DNA of 64,000 bases from Rhyacophila brunnea. Taxonomy: Eukaryota > Arthropoda > Insecta > Trichoptera > Rhyacophilidae. Below are positions 15,060 through 27,100 of this stretch, one piece after another. The stretch covers positions 1,274,147 through 1,338,146 of the forward strand of contig JAGYXB010000460.1 in the NCBI GenBank assembly GCA_022495005.1, given 5' to 3'. A model generated the notes under the pieces. It searched no databases. It was not told where the DNA came from and saw only the letters and a program-made list of their open reading frames with translations. Position 1 is the first letter of the stretch; every line of letters begins with the position of its first letter. Position numbers and translations under genes: made by a program.

Positions 15060-15345
15060 CTGTGCCATGTCCATTATTAGATATCGGCAATGATTTTGGC
15101 CATGTTTTTAATATCATCGCTGCTCGATGTAGCGATGTAGTTCTTAACCAGTCTCAGGCATTCTTGAGCATATACGTTTTTCTTCTGGCAAGATCTTGCT
15201 TACCGGAAGTCTTCCCTTCAATGATACAGAAGTTAATATTACTTTGACGTAACTGTCTTCGAGCATGTTGCACATGTTATTGTAAAAGGTTTTGAGTTTT
15301 TTGAGCGTTGTGTCTGTAAATCTTCACGCCTCCGCTCTATATAAT
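15060..15345 (-). pseudogene. LINE reverse-transcriptase C-terminal remnant
   Basis: Read on the minus strand, the segment contains VLLYRAEA, a stop, then FTDTTLKKLKTF, and after a frame change GKQDLARRKTYMLKNA, a stop and DWLRTTSLHRAAMI. This order resembles the end of RTE-like endonuclease/reverse transcriptases, where an LYGAETW box is followed by a basic stretch and a W-L-x-N-L-R-x-W-F block. It carries stops and at least one frameshift. It differs in sequence from the copy at 9317-9925 and is probably a separate family. Confidence 0.5.
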
Positions 15346-17364
15346 AGAACTGAAAAGACACAGCATTATATTATTCCTATTTTATAATAACATGTCTTAC
15401 AACTAAAGCATGTAGCACACTATTGACTTTGAACTTATGGCGGATTATAGTTCACCCTTAAACGATGATATAAAAACGATCTACGTACTGCAGTCAACCT
15501 TGTTTTTTATCATCTATGCTGAACTAAATTTTCGGTCCAGCTGTTGAACCCATCGGGCTGTCAGACCCGGTCACCATAAAGGCCAATTTAGTTGCGTTTA
15601 ACTTGTCACTGACGTGAAGATCTTTTCACATAGTTTTGTATATCCGTATTAAATATTTATTTATATATATTTATTTATTAGAATCATTTATTTTTGTTAA
15701 TTCACTGTGTTTCTCTTTCCCATGGATACTTTTATTATAAAGACTCTGTAACCTCAGTTAAAGCACACAGACGTGTGTGATAATTTTAGTCTTGGCACTT
15801 GGCTATCCACTTTTGAGATAATCCCAGGTGTTAACATTGCTGATGATCTACATCCAAACGTATGTTGTTGTGATTTGCTCGATTAAGACTGAGTGTGGTG
15901 CGGAACGGATTGGTTTGGAGGGATCTATGTTTGTGTTAAACTGAGGTAAATGGAACAAACTACCATAATAATATGAACAAAAACTGTATCACGATAGTGT
16001 GATATTATTATGCAATAATATTTTTGGCACCCTTACATTAACAAATCAGGCAATAGTATTCTTTAAGATAATAATTTTCATATCGATTATCTACAGTTAT
16101 TTTATTTACCTACATACGTTATATGTGTGTGTCTGTGGTGTGAAATTTTTTCTTAATTCAGAATTGAATATAAATGATAATTTGCTATTATTACTTTGTT
16201 ACAACTCATGTACGACGATGATGTTGTTACGATGTATTTATCATTGATTTATATTTTAAATGTACCTATCTTAATATTAGCTTAATATGAAAATGTAATC
16301 GTATCTATTGATTCGATAAACAAAAATATGTATTTACATCTAAAATTAAAAATAAAATGAATAAAAGAAGTGACGTATTTTACTAATTGTTGTGTGCTCG
16401 TTTTACGTACCTTTTCTTTAGTTTGTATTTATTTAAAAAAAGTTTTAATGGTCATTTCGCATTTTTTGACTTAAAAATCACAGTGTTTAGTACGAGTGCA
16501 GCTTGACTGAACTGTTCGGGTATCAGATGATAGAGGAAAGATCGAGCTGATGATTTGAAGATGGCGCGATAAAAATAAATAAAGTTTTTTATCATTAATA
16601 GTACTACTTACTTACTTAATATTATTATATTGATTAAAAAATGCCTTTGTATTATATTTTCCCTTTAATTGATACTTTTTAATTTTAATTACAATATAAT
16701 ATAAGAATGTGTGGTTATTCTATTAATAAGCCAATAATTAGCAAGTAATCATCGTTGTGTTTCCATCAAAACACTGAGTGAGCAGTTACTAAAAAGTAAT
16801 CGGCTGTTTTCTTGCCCATATATTATATATGTGAAATAATTGCAACACTTGCCTGAAAGATCATCTCGAAGTCTAAAGGTTTTGCTTGCAAAAAATATGT
16901 TATAATATTTGGAACATCAAATAAGTTATGAAAATAAAAACGTAATCACGCAAATCAGATATAGCCAATCGATGCAATAATATTGATACAGACTTGATAT
17001 TATATAAATAATAATCAGAAAATAACCACGTTTACCTGATATTATTTATTTAATTAAATTAAGTTAAGTTTTGTCAATTGGAATGGTTTCTTACGTAATA
17101 TAATTACATCTGTGTTTTGTTTCATTTTTATAAAAAAATAATTGCTCTCGGTATCATATCAGATAGAAAAATGAGTCGACTAGAGTCATAACTCACATTT
17201 TGCAATTTTTACATTTTTTTAGTTAAATATACCAAGTGATTTCTATCATGATTTAAAAATGACTTCTGAATTTCTCTAAGTTATCACAAATTTGTTTCTT
17301 CTGTAGGTATATTATGTTTTGAATTATTATTTTACCCATAATTTGACTCTACTGCATATATAAT
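15346..17364. other. AT-rich intergenic sequence, no gene recognised
   Basis: Moderate composition at 15420-15960 may be the decayed upstream part of the LINE remnant just before it, but no motif could be read there. The rest is AT-rich. Confidence 0.5.
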
Positions 17365-17763
17365 GACATCACCATGGCCCCCAAAAGGATGGGCTGACAG
17401 GGCTCTAGCCTAGGGCCCAGCGTGGTGGGTCGACCAGATAAATGAGATAAACACACATCTAAAATTTGCTCTAATAGTCAAAAAGTCGCTATTTTACTTA
17501 GGCGTTATCACCATTTTCAAATATATGGTTATTCAATGCAATTTTTGGTCGTCTTGTGTTGATACACGACAACAACATAATTTGATGTGTTCAAAAATCG
17601 CTAAAATACACTGAATTTTATTTGACCTCTAACACCATTTAAAAAACGCCAATGTAAAGACTGTCAAATGTCAGACTGTCTTTAATCTTACCGATAAGTA
17701 GGAGGGCCCCTAAAGATCCTAGCTTGGGGGCCCGCTTCAGAATGTGGGGCTATGAACATCGCT
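17365..17763. mobile_element. hAT-type MITE with imperfect 8-bp target duplication
   Basis: The element spans 17373-17755, starting CATGGCCCCCA and ending GTGGGGCTATG, which are inverted ends. GGGCCC-rich blocks lie just inside both ends. The flanking octamers are GACATCAC (17365-17372) and AACATCGC (17756-17763), identical at six of eight positions. An 8-bp duplication with CA...TG ends is the hAT signature. The interior has no transposase. Confidence 0.65.
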
Positions 17764-18187
17764 TATATATTAATTCATTCTTCATACTTGATTGCACTTC
17801 CTATAAGTTATAACTTAGCTGACGAATTTTAGAACATGCTTGTTTAATACACAAAACACTTTAAAATTGAAAGAAAATGTATTATTACCTTTGAAATGAG
17901 TATCGCAACGAAAGAAAGTATCTGTACTGGTAGGCGTCAGAAAAAAAAGTATCTATTAGAGCCTATAAATGTGCATGGATTTATTTGCGCCAATAATGTG
18001 TATTTTAAACTATCGCGATAATGATTGTTTACACGTAAAATTGCAAACCGTCTCTCCAAACTCATTCTTAAAGTTTGGTGTAGTTCGAATTTCTTCCGGC
18101 AGGTTTGCCGCTATCGCTCTACTACGCATGCGCATTCACCGTGTAAATACCAATTATTCCGTGAAAATTTAGAAGCTTCAGCACATC
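17764..18187. other. Unassigned sequence bordering the 18.2 kb palindromes
   Basis: Two overlapping open frames (17969-18172 and 18025-18318) run through here, but no protein motif is seen. Part of it (TTTACACG blocks, GTGCATGGATTT) has weak inverted counterparts at 18900-18990, so it may be the outer part of the palindrome nest. Confidence 0.4.
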
Positions 18188-18221
18188 TATTCTATACACA
18201 AGACTGCTATCGGCCGCTATC

Positions 18222-18425
18222 GGTAGCTATCGAGGGTAGTATCGAAGTATTAGCACTTATTGTTACAATTACAATAAGTTGGCCGTCTAAACAGTCAAAA
18301 CTATCTATATCTCTCTAAAGAGGTGCTGTTAAAACAGAGCACGTATTGTAACAATTACAACTAACTTACTGTAATTGGTACAATAAGTGCTAATACTTCG
18401 ATACAGACCAACCCTAGATAGCTGG
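18222..18425. mobile_element. Small MITE with long inverted ends
   Basis: The left arm contains TATCGAAGTATTAGCACTTA followed by TTGTTACAATTACA. The right arm carries the same blocks inverted (TAAGTGCTAATACTTCGATA). A related interior is present in the MITE at 60088-60386 (GTATTAGCACTTATTG and its inverse), so a family is dispersed in this genome. Confidence 0.7.
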
Positions 18426-18436
18426 GTTACATGTAA

Positions 18437-18809
18437 GTTGTACGAATGCAGTTCATCGTAGGACACTTATTCGTGCGCCGCGGTACGTGAAACATGAGTT
18501 CGTATAACATTTTATCAAATGACAAGTTCTTCGTTGAACATTTCACCGTGGAATACATTTGTACGTATCTTACAAAATGCGGCGATAGTTTGCAAATAGT
18601 ACTATTCCAATTAGATTAACCCTAACCTAACCTAACCTAGTAAAGACATCTCATAAAATTCGCCACATGTTGTAGCATACGTACAAATATACTCCACGGT
18701 GAAATGTTCACCGAAGAACTCGTCATTTGATTAAATGTTATACGAACTCATGTTCCACGTACTGCGGCGCACGAATAAGTGTCCTGCGGTGAACTGTTTA
18801 CGTACAAAT
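18437..18809. mobile_element. Fold-back element with about 132-bp arms
   Basis: Arms are 18437-18568 and 18677-18809, inverted with scattered mismatches. Shared blocks include GGACACTTATTCGTGCGCCG, CATGAGTTCGTATAACAT and CACCGTGGA. The 108-bp spacer contains a telomere-like tract (18617-18640). There is no coding capacity. Confidence 0.8.
18617..18640. repeat. Short (TTAGG)n telomere-like tract
   Basis: The plus strand reads TAACCCTAACCTAACCTAAC followed by CTAG, nearly four units of CCTAA, the complement of TTAGG. TTAGG is the canonical telomeric unit of most insects. The tract is interstitial and sits exactly in the loop of a fold-back element. Confidence 0.85.
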
Positions 18810-18863
18810 TTCTGGATACGAGATAGCTGCCGTAGCGGCCAAAAGCAGTCTTGTGTATAGAAT

Positions 18864-19734
18864 ATTTTGATCCATGCATGCAATCTTGCAACTGGCATGA
18901 TAATACGTATTTACACGTGAATTTTCTTGTTATGGACACGATAATGCGTAATGTCAGCATGAAATCCATGCACGTGTAAACGGGGTATAAGTAACGGTCA
19001 AAAAATATCGATGTCAAATAAGTCTTGTAGGTGTTTTCCGAAAAAAAGTCGTAAAATACCGGGTATAGTATTGACAAAAAGTATTGATACCAAAGTATCT
19101 ATCAAAAATACAATAGATACTATTTTGAGATACTGGCTGTACATATGTGCTATGTTATATTATACTCCATAACGCTATACAATAATTAGATTATTTTAGT
19201 ATTTTATTACTAATATTAATCCCCCCTGGATGAAATTTTATATTACCAGTTATTAACATGTTAGCATAATATAAATTAAGTTTGAAATTCATATTTCAGA
19301 TAAGTATTATGTTGTAAAAAACTTTATAAATAGTTGAATATTTCATTTAGTATCGGAAAAAAACTTGTCCTATAATCAAATCACATTAAGTGTTATTTCA
19401 CACACGTTGCATAAAGATATTTGCAAAGGTTGCCAAAATGTGCATTCACCAAATTTATTTCAGTAATAATAAAATTGTATCTATTTTACGTGAACTAAAA
19501 ACATCAATCTGTAATTACTGTTGAGTCGTTATAAGCAGAAGCGCCAAATCCATATTAATAAAATCAATTTTGTTTATATTTGCTTAGGATATTTTTTTAG
19601 ATTTATACTGATAGTATAGGTATACACTTTCAGTTGACTTTTCCGTGAATCATTTTAACTTTTTTTTTTATTATTTACTACGATTATTACAATGTGCATA
19701 TCAGGTAACACATAATTATTTGAAACTGAAATAC
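18864..19734. other. Unassigned AT-rich sequence
   Basis: No gene seen. The first 130 bases carry a few blocks inverted with respect to 17960-18170. Confidence 0.45.
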
Positions 19735-19739
19735 CTAAC

Positions 19740-20005
19740 GGGTGTGGAGTAACAGGTACCAATCTCGAGTGTCGAAGAATGTGGGATAAACTTAAACAGT
19801 ATGTCAAGAATCTCACTCTTAGTTCATGCACTGACACTCATTCAATAATGGTGTATTTGAAAGTTGCAACATACACTATTGCACGTCTATAATGTGCGTT
19901 TCATTTTCGTAGTACACTCGTACATTCAAATCCCTACTTCAAAATGCAGTATATTGGGGTATATCCTATCCGAATTATATTTATTATTCTGTTCTGTGGT
20001 ACATA
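19740..20005 (+). repeat. Dispersed repeat, copy 1 (partner at 31610-31890)
   Basis: Shared blocks in the same order and orientation include GGGATAAACTTAAACA, ATTGGTGTATT-type and TTCTGTGG. Similarity is clear but diverged. No coding motif, and the class of element is unknown. Confidence 0.6.
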
Positions 20006-20417
20006 ATATATATATTCATTATATTCATATAGCCATAAAAAACCTAGGCCTTTAAAATCGATTTATATAGTATAAAACTCTCATCGTATAGATTTTATAT
20101 AAGTATAATTTTACACATAACGTTATTTTGATGTTACGTGTGTAATTTACATAATATTCTACATTCTAGACTTATAAAGATAAATGAATTGAATATAATT
20201 TAGGTCAGCTAACAAAAATTAGTAAATCTCTAAATTATATTATAGTCTGACAGCTATAAAAAAAATTTAGTCTCGGTCTCTTATCGAATGTTGGATTCTT
20301 TCATTGTCATTCAATTGGCTCCTACTTTTTGCTGCCATGTACTCGTACTTACAGCGATGTTGTAGAGTTGCAATACAGTGGGTTTTAGAATGATCCAAGT
20401 GCAAGAATGTAATTGTC
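20006..20417. other. Unassigned sequence between repeats
   Basis: AT-rich, without a recognisable gene. Confidence 0.4.
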
Positions 20418-20557
20418 GCGCGGGGGCGGTGCGGCGGCGTCTTGCGACACTCAAACGTATAACCGTGTGTAAAATGTTCGTAGACAGTGTCTTTTTTGGG
20501 GCATAACACACACGGTTATATGTTTGAGTTTCGCAAGACGCCGCCGCGCCGCGCCCG
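20418..20557. repeat. GC-rich snap-back hairpin (arms about 52 bp)
   Basis: Left arm 20418-20470 and right arm 20506-20557 are inverted copies. The arms share GGCGGCGTCTTGCG, CTCAAAC and ATAACCGTGTGT, with a 35-nt spacer. The arms are strikingly GC- and CpG-rich in an AT-rich setting. This may be a small transposon, or a hairpin made by local inverted duplication. Confidence 0.75.
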
Positions 20558-22688
20558 TCAAATCACTACGGCCGAGCACTTAGGTACTACTGTACAACAA
20601 AATTTATCACTGAGCAAAATATTCATAAAATATCAATCAACTAATATTGAACGTACTTTTAAATAAACTGATACATATTTTGATATAAAATGTTCAATTA
20701 AAAGTATAATTATCTATCACGGTAATTAAAGTTCGCGAAACGTTTCAGAACTTTTATGTATAGGCATTTGCCATACAATACATAGCACCTTTGTACCGAA
20801 TATGTTGCTAGTTTTTCATTAACGCTTTTTAAACGTGGCGAAATTTTAATGAATTCTTTTGTTTTAGCACTAACCCACTTTTTATTTAGACCAAAATGTT
20901 TGAGTAAGAAGGTAAATGCATTTTCATTTAAAATCAAGTTCTTACTTCAATTTCAACACAATTTGGTATTGAAATGATATGCATAAGTGGACAAGCCTTT
21001 TTAATATGATATCAATATTGATGATTTTCTATTCTATTATATTATCTAGTTGTAGTATTGAAGTGACTACTTATAATGAAAATAATTATTTACTACATCA
21101 TTACAAAAACAGTCAAGAAAACTGTATTTCTGATAAATAATCATCAATCTAATGCCAGATTGTGTCCTTTCTAAGCTAGTTAAATTTCTTTTGATTATAA
21201 CTATTTTGCTGAAACAGTGGCTCTAGTGTTTGTTTCACGTTATTTGCATCTTGAGTAACACTGGATGACTAAAATTGTCCAGTAAAAATAATACTTCCTT
21301 ACAGCAATACTTATATTTTAATTGTTGACTAATTATAATAAAAATATATAGATATATATTATTTACATTTTATTACGTATTATAAAAATATATTGTTCAT
21401 TTGAATTAATTGGGACATTTTTAAAGGACGGCCGACACAAAAAGCATCGATCAGTAGTTAATATTTCCATGTCTTCCTACTCAGCGTCACTTAATAAATC
21501 CAACCGGTTTCATTTTGAATAGCCCGGTCTATTGATGCATTTAATTATTATGAGGACCTATAATATAAATGTACGTCATGTTGAAATCTTGCTCGATAAA
21601 TGTGATGCAGCAGCTGATGCACTATGATAAAATTTTAGTGTGATTGATGATATAGATCAAAATGCAACTCTTGGTGTCCAATTTTCCGCTTGGTCAGAAG
21701 GTCACTAGTGCATATTAAAAGATCTAATAAATTTATAATGTTTGGTTCTCACGGGATTTAAGAAACAAAATATCAAACATGAATGCACAATACGTTCGAT
21801 GAATTCCATTTATAAAAATAAATTAAAATGTCAAAGCGTAGGAAATATTGATTTGTCTTGTCATAAATCTTCACAAATTCACCTTTTACGTTTTATTTTT
21901 CTACAAATCAGTAAGTGTCAGCTATATAAATTATAGTTATCTACATTATTATATTTCATCTGTATTTTTATTATCTTTATGATGAAATCTTCAAATATTT
22001 ATTTACGTAAATAAAACAACAACATTATTTAGTATTTAGTTCGTATAATTTATTATGCATCAGATACGGTTTCGTACACTTACAGTGACATTCTCTTGTG
22101 ATACCTACATTTATTATCATCCCCATCTATCGTTAGGGCTTCCAGTTTATTTTTTTGTTTTTTCAAGATTCATATTAACTATACTGTAATTATTGAATGG
22201 TAAAGGCATCTCACTTGAATAAATTAATCGTCAGGTTCAGCAGCTCTTTTAAATAAAGTCTAACAAAACCAAAAATATTACCGTCTGATACTAAATTATT
22301 TTGTTTAACCCATGGGTTTTGAGACATTTGAAACCTTCTGATTTGAAGACTGTAGTTGAGATAAATTTTTGCTTGACTGATAAAGCAACCGAGTACCTGA
22401 GACTGCAAATAAACATTTACATCTAAAGAGATAATGCAGTCGCAATGTTAGGTACGGTTGAAATATGCAGCGTACTAGAGGAGTATTTTATACAAAGAGA
22501 AAACCTAGCATTTTAAAAGTTTTATAATATTAGTGTACCTATATTATATACTTATATCATTTAATTATATATCTTAACTCCCTATAATTATGTTTTACTC
22601 TTTTATTGTTAATATATTTACATAATAATTCTCCGAGTAATTTTCATTGAACTAATAATTCAATAAGCAGATGGTGCTGATTAGGTTT
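20558..22688. other. AT-rich intergenic sequence, no gene recognised
   Basis: A minus-strand frame at 20710-20937 (75 codons) reads like a lysine-rich protein fragment but carries no motif I can name. The stretch at 21400-21780 is less AT-rich and may be old transposon debris. Confidence 0.45.
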
Positions 22689-22984
22689 TAAAATTCAATT
22701 CAACCCTGCTTAAACCAAACCATAATAGTTTAGGTGTGCTATGGGTGAACCAACAAAAATAGTTCACACTTTTTCAATCATAGTTATGTGTTTTTGTTAA
22801 ATTTAGTTGTTTAAAGCCCTGCCTAAATCAAACTATTGTACATAGATAAAAATATTCTCATATCTATAAAATATCTAAAATGATGTATGGTTTAATGGCA
22901 TTTTAGATATTTTATAGATAAATGAATATTTTTTGACTATTATCTAATATAGCTTGGATTAGGTAGGGTTTAATTGAATTTACA
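22689..22984. mobile_element. Palindromic MITE with an inner hairpin
   Basis: The outer ends (TTCAATTCAACCCTGCTTAA on the left, inverted at 22960-22984) enclose an inner hairpin at 22811-22973. In the hairpin ATCTATAAAATATCTAAAATG is followed after a 17-nt loop by its inverse. CCCTGCCTAAATCAA at the start of the hairpin repeats the outer end, which suggests one copy nested in another of the same family. Confidence 0.65.
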
Positions 22985-23831
22985 TACTATTTACACATTG
23001 TAGTCTTAATTCAATGAAAAGTGACTGACAAAGTTTAGTGTGCACTTTTTATGTCATATATTAACAGCGTACTTCTACCCTTCGCCACTGGTATGTAATT
23101 ATACCATAAATTAGTTTAAAAAAGTAAACATCTGGTTAAAAAAGAAAAAGGATATAAGAAAACTAATATAACAAAAAAACACACAAAAACAAAATCACAG
23201 ATCTAGTCACAGTGGAACCGGAAAGGCATCAATCCACAGTCTCCGGTTCCGCCTGGTATATGGCTTAACTTCTCCAAGGAAGATATATAACTATGTTTCA
23301 TAACTCCATAGTATGATCCGTGGTCTGAAGCTCACCATACTTGAAAAATGTGGATTATTTCAATTCCTACTTATAAATTGTATAATAATACGGGATTTGG
23401 TTAAGACAAACAATATTTAATAAGTTATAAGTACTAAATTTCTATCATTTAAGTTTTGGGTGTTTAATACAATTGTTGAGCACAGATAATCTTTTACCAA
23501 AGATTTTTACCAAAAAGATTTTTTATTTGGAATGAGTTAGTTTTTTTTTTGTTTAATAAAGCTGGGTCAATTATTGATCATCATCAATATTATTTAACAT
23601 ACAAAAATTTTAGCATTTCGAAGTTAATTATCTTGTTTATTGGTGATATAATAGAGAAACTTTATATTGACACTTTGATGTTTACGATGTTGCATGAATA
23701 CAGCTAAAAATGTTGTTCGTTAAACGACATCATGCGTGTGAAGGCCAAGCACGTATAATAAAATAACTCAATTTTATATTCTCGCTGTATTGTAAAATAT
23801 CTAACAATACCTGCACATGTTTTAAAAATTT
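22985..23831. other. AT-rich sequence upstream of the I-group LINE
   Basis: No gene. A short local hairpin occurs at about 23213-23255 (GGAACCGGA and TCCGGTTCC). Confidence 0.5.
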
Positions 23832-26077
23832 CAGAATGTCAGAGAGGATGTCGCTGACGTATGCCTTGACTCTGACTTAGTAGCGATTAACAATGGACAA
23901 AGTACCAGGGTCGCCCCTCCAAATCAGAGAGGAGCGGCACCGGATATAACATTTATCTCCAACGAGCTGGTACTGGAAATCGATTGGAAAATAGACTCCG
24001 ATACGATGGGCAGTGACCACTTACCCATTATCATCGAGTTTGTGGAAAATCAATGCCAAACAGAAATCATCCCAAGAAGAAATTACCCTAAAGCAAACTG
24101 GGAACAATATCGAGAAATAATCTCAAATGACATAGACAGACTTACAGAACCTACCAGAGATGCACAAGTAGAGTATGATAAATTGGAGGCAATATTGAAT
24201 AATGGGGCAAATTCAAGCATTCCGAGACTCAAAGTATGCAGTCACCCAAACTTTAGACCAAAACCATGGTGGAACTCCGAAGTATCAAAGGCAATCGCTG
24301 AGAGAAGACTTGCCTATACTCGCTTCAAAAAAATCAGTTCCACAGAAAACTACCTAGAACTAAAGAAAAAGCAAGCCACGACTCGAAAAGTAATCCTAAA
24401 AGCCAAAAGAGAAAGTTGGAAAACATTTTGTGACTCCGTCAACTCGGAAACTTCCTACTCAGAAATGTGGAGAAAAATGAGTTGGATGAAAGGCAAATCG
24501 GGAAACAAATTCAATAATCAACTGGATGAAAGCATGGCGTCACTCCTCCTTCAACAACTAGCAAGTAAAAGTGACGAAATGAAGGAAGAAATCGCAGAAC
24601 AGGAAACATATAATCCTAATGATACAATGAATGAAATTCTTACAGTGGCGGAACTAAGATCAGTAACCAAAAATAAAGACACTGCCCCCGGCATGGACGA
24701 AGTTTCATATTCCATGATCGCTCAGCTGCCAGAGATCGGAAAAAATAAACTAGTGGAGATATTCAACTAAATCATGGAAACCGGCAAAGTCCCTAGGCAA
24801 TGGAAGGAAACGATGATTATCCCAATCTTAAAACCAGGGCGAGATCCTACCCTAGTGTCGTCAGTCAGACCAATTGCACTCATATCATGCATGTGCAAAA
24901 CGTTCAACCAGATGATTGCAAGAAGAATCGAATGGTTTGCAGAGAAAAAACAACTATTTCATCACAATACTACGGGATTCAGAAGGCAAAAGTCGACTCT
25001 GGAGAACATAGGCAACCTAGTACTAGACATCAATGCAGCACAGGTCAAAAACGAAGTAACTCTGACAACATTCCTGGACATCCAGGATGCGTATAATAAT
25101 GTGCATGTGAAAGAAGTGTCAAGGGTGTTGAACGAATGGGGAATCGGTGGGAAGATCACTAAATATCTTAAGCAGTATTTAAATGAAAGAAAAATCACCA
25201 TGTGCATTAATAATGAAAAGAAGAGTACGGTATGCTCAAGAGGCCTTCCGCAAGGAGACCCCCTATCCCCATTACTATTCAACATTCTTACAACTGACAT
25301 ATTAAAGTTAATGACGAGGGTCAACATTGTATAATATGCAGATGATTTTGCACTTTTTTGTTCGGGAAAAAGAGTAGATGAATGTCAAAGGTTAATGCAG
25401 AAGAGTCTTGACGAAATGAAATTATTATTGAAAACGCGAGGCCTCAAAGTAGCTCCCAGCAAAACTAAGGTGGTTCTTTTTGCCAGAGGCAAGAGACAAA
25501 ACCAGCTTAACTTAAAAATCGACGGCACTATAATAGAAAGAGTAGACACTTATAAATTTTTAGGTATGAACCTGGACTATAGACTAACGTGGAAGCATCA
25601 TATTAGTCATTGCGCGAATAGCCTGACACAACTGAACATCTGAACATACTCAAAGTACTCGCGGGAGGTGGGTGGGGCGTACACCCCATTCATATGAGAA
25701 GGTTATACACGGCACTCATTAGAAGCCGATTAGATTACGGGAGCATGTTTTACCACTCCGCCGCCGAAACTAATTCGGTGAGGCTAGACCGCATCCAGTC
25801 CAAAGCATTAAGAATATGTGGAGGACTTATCAGGACAACACCCATTCACGTGCTCCAAGCGGAACTCAGCGTACCTCCACTGAATGTCAGGAGATGGGCA
25901 CTGGCTACCAAGACATGGATGAAGTGGAAATCTATAATAGATAACCCCATATTGGCAAAGGTGAAACTCCTATACGAGCTTGTTGAAAGCAATACATACT
26001 ATGAAAAAAGAAAGCTCCCTCTACTGGTAGGAATCCTAAAAGCCACAGAAAGTTGGGAGGTATTAAATACAAAATAG
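23832..26077 (+). pseudogene. LINE ORF2 pseudogene: endonuclease end and reverse transcriptase
   Basis: The frame is open from 23832 through PDITFIS and GSDHLPI, the last strand and catalytic His motif of an AP-type endonuclease (about 24006-24035). Linker and thumb-like regions follow. Reverse transcriptase motifs include PGMDEVSYSM, VSSVRPIALIS, TGFRRQKST, FLDIQDAYNNV, GLPQGDPLSPLLF and YADDFALF. Lesions are a TAA at 24768-24770, a TAA at 25332-25334 immediately before YADD, and a tandem duplication of CTGAACAT (25632-25647) that moves the frame by eight bases. A TAG at 26075-26077 then separates it from the RNase H segment. All pieces are collinear, so this was one ORF. Confidence 0.9.
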
Positions 26078-26083
26078 CTAGGT

Positions 26084-27100
26084 ATGTATTCGCTGAGGAG
26101 GCCAGTTGGTACCTACGACCTCAGCTCTGTTATCCAACTAGAGGTCAAAGGAATAGACAAACCAAAACGGAGCATAGTATCCGATAAAGGAAGAGAGCGT
26201 GTCAAAAAAATGCTGACAGAGAGGTACGCAGGATGGAGCCACCTTTATACAGATGGATCCAAAGATCAGAATAGAGCAGGAGCAGCTCTTGTGATACCAG
26301 AAATAGGTATAAACAAGAGCTGGAAGCTAAACCCAGCAATACCAATAATGACGGCGGAACTCATCGCAATAAACGAAGCAATTAAATACACTTTAAGCGA
26401 TGATTTCTCGGCGCAATCCGCTGTCATTTTAACAGACTCTAAAAGCGCTTTACAACATCTTGCCGCAGCAACTCGCTCACATAACAGTAAAACCATAGCA
26501 TACCACATCCTTGACCAGATCGACGCCAAGAAAAATAGAGGAGGAGATTTATGCCTTCAATGGATCCCATCGCACATGGGCATTGAGGGAAATGAAAGGG
26601 CAGATGAGCTGGCAAAGGTAGCCGGCCATTCAGGGGTACCATATCAGTGGATACCAGAAAACCTGGACTGGAATGAGGCTATAAAGAAAATGTGCCATAG
26701 TATGTGGATAGATTTTCACCATAGGGCATCATTAGAAAAGGGGAAATGGAGTAAGTCGATTTTACCAACACCACGAGAGGTGCCCTGGTTTGTAGAGTCT
26801 TCTTTGACGAGGAATGAGCTTAAGTTAATACTGAGGCTAAGAACAGGGCACACCATGGGCAAGAGATTTGATGTCCTCATGGGAAGAAGCGAATCGCAGC
26901 TCTGCGATGAATGTCATGTTTTAGAGGACATTGTACATATAGCACTGCAGTGCCCCAAATATGAAGTTCATAGAGTACAGCTGCGAATTGCAGATATCTA
27001 TGAGAATGTCGACGAATTGAAGGGTGTCCTGGCGGTGGGTAAGACGGAAGAGTTAGGCAAAATTGTAAAGTTATTTAACAGAATAGGAGTGAGGACCTGA
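26084..27100 (+). pseudogene. LINE ORF2 C-terminal part: RNase H domain and CCHC tail
   Basis: An open segment of 338 codons, continuous in frame with the upstream reverse transcriptase after a single TAG. The RNase H domain spans roughly residues 50-180. Its catalytic acidic residues are all present: Asp in YTDGS (57), Glu in TAEL (92), Asp in LTDSKSAL (118) and Asp in ERADELAK (174), with the His of PSHMGIEGN (164). The domain would degrade the RNA strand during second-strand synthesis. A C-x2-C-x8-H-x4-C cluster (CDECHVLEDIVHIALQC) follows. The first methionine is incidental; no independent gene is implied. Confidence 0.88.

Larger units (their letters stand above)
18188..18863. repeat. 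Outer inverted repeat enclosing two nested fold-back elements
   Basis: 18188-18234 begins ATTCTATACACAAGACTGCT and continues through CGGCCGCTA and GGTAGCTATC. The inverted counterpart is 18819-18863. Between the arms lie a smaller MITE (18222-18425) and a fold-back element (18437-18809). The nesting implies successive insertion into or next to palindromic sequence. Confidence 0.65.
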
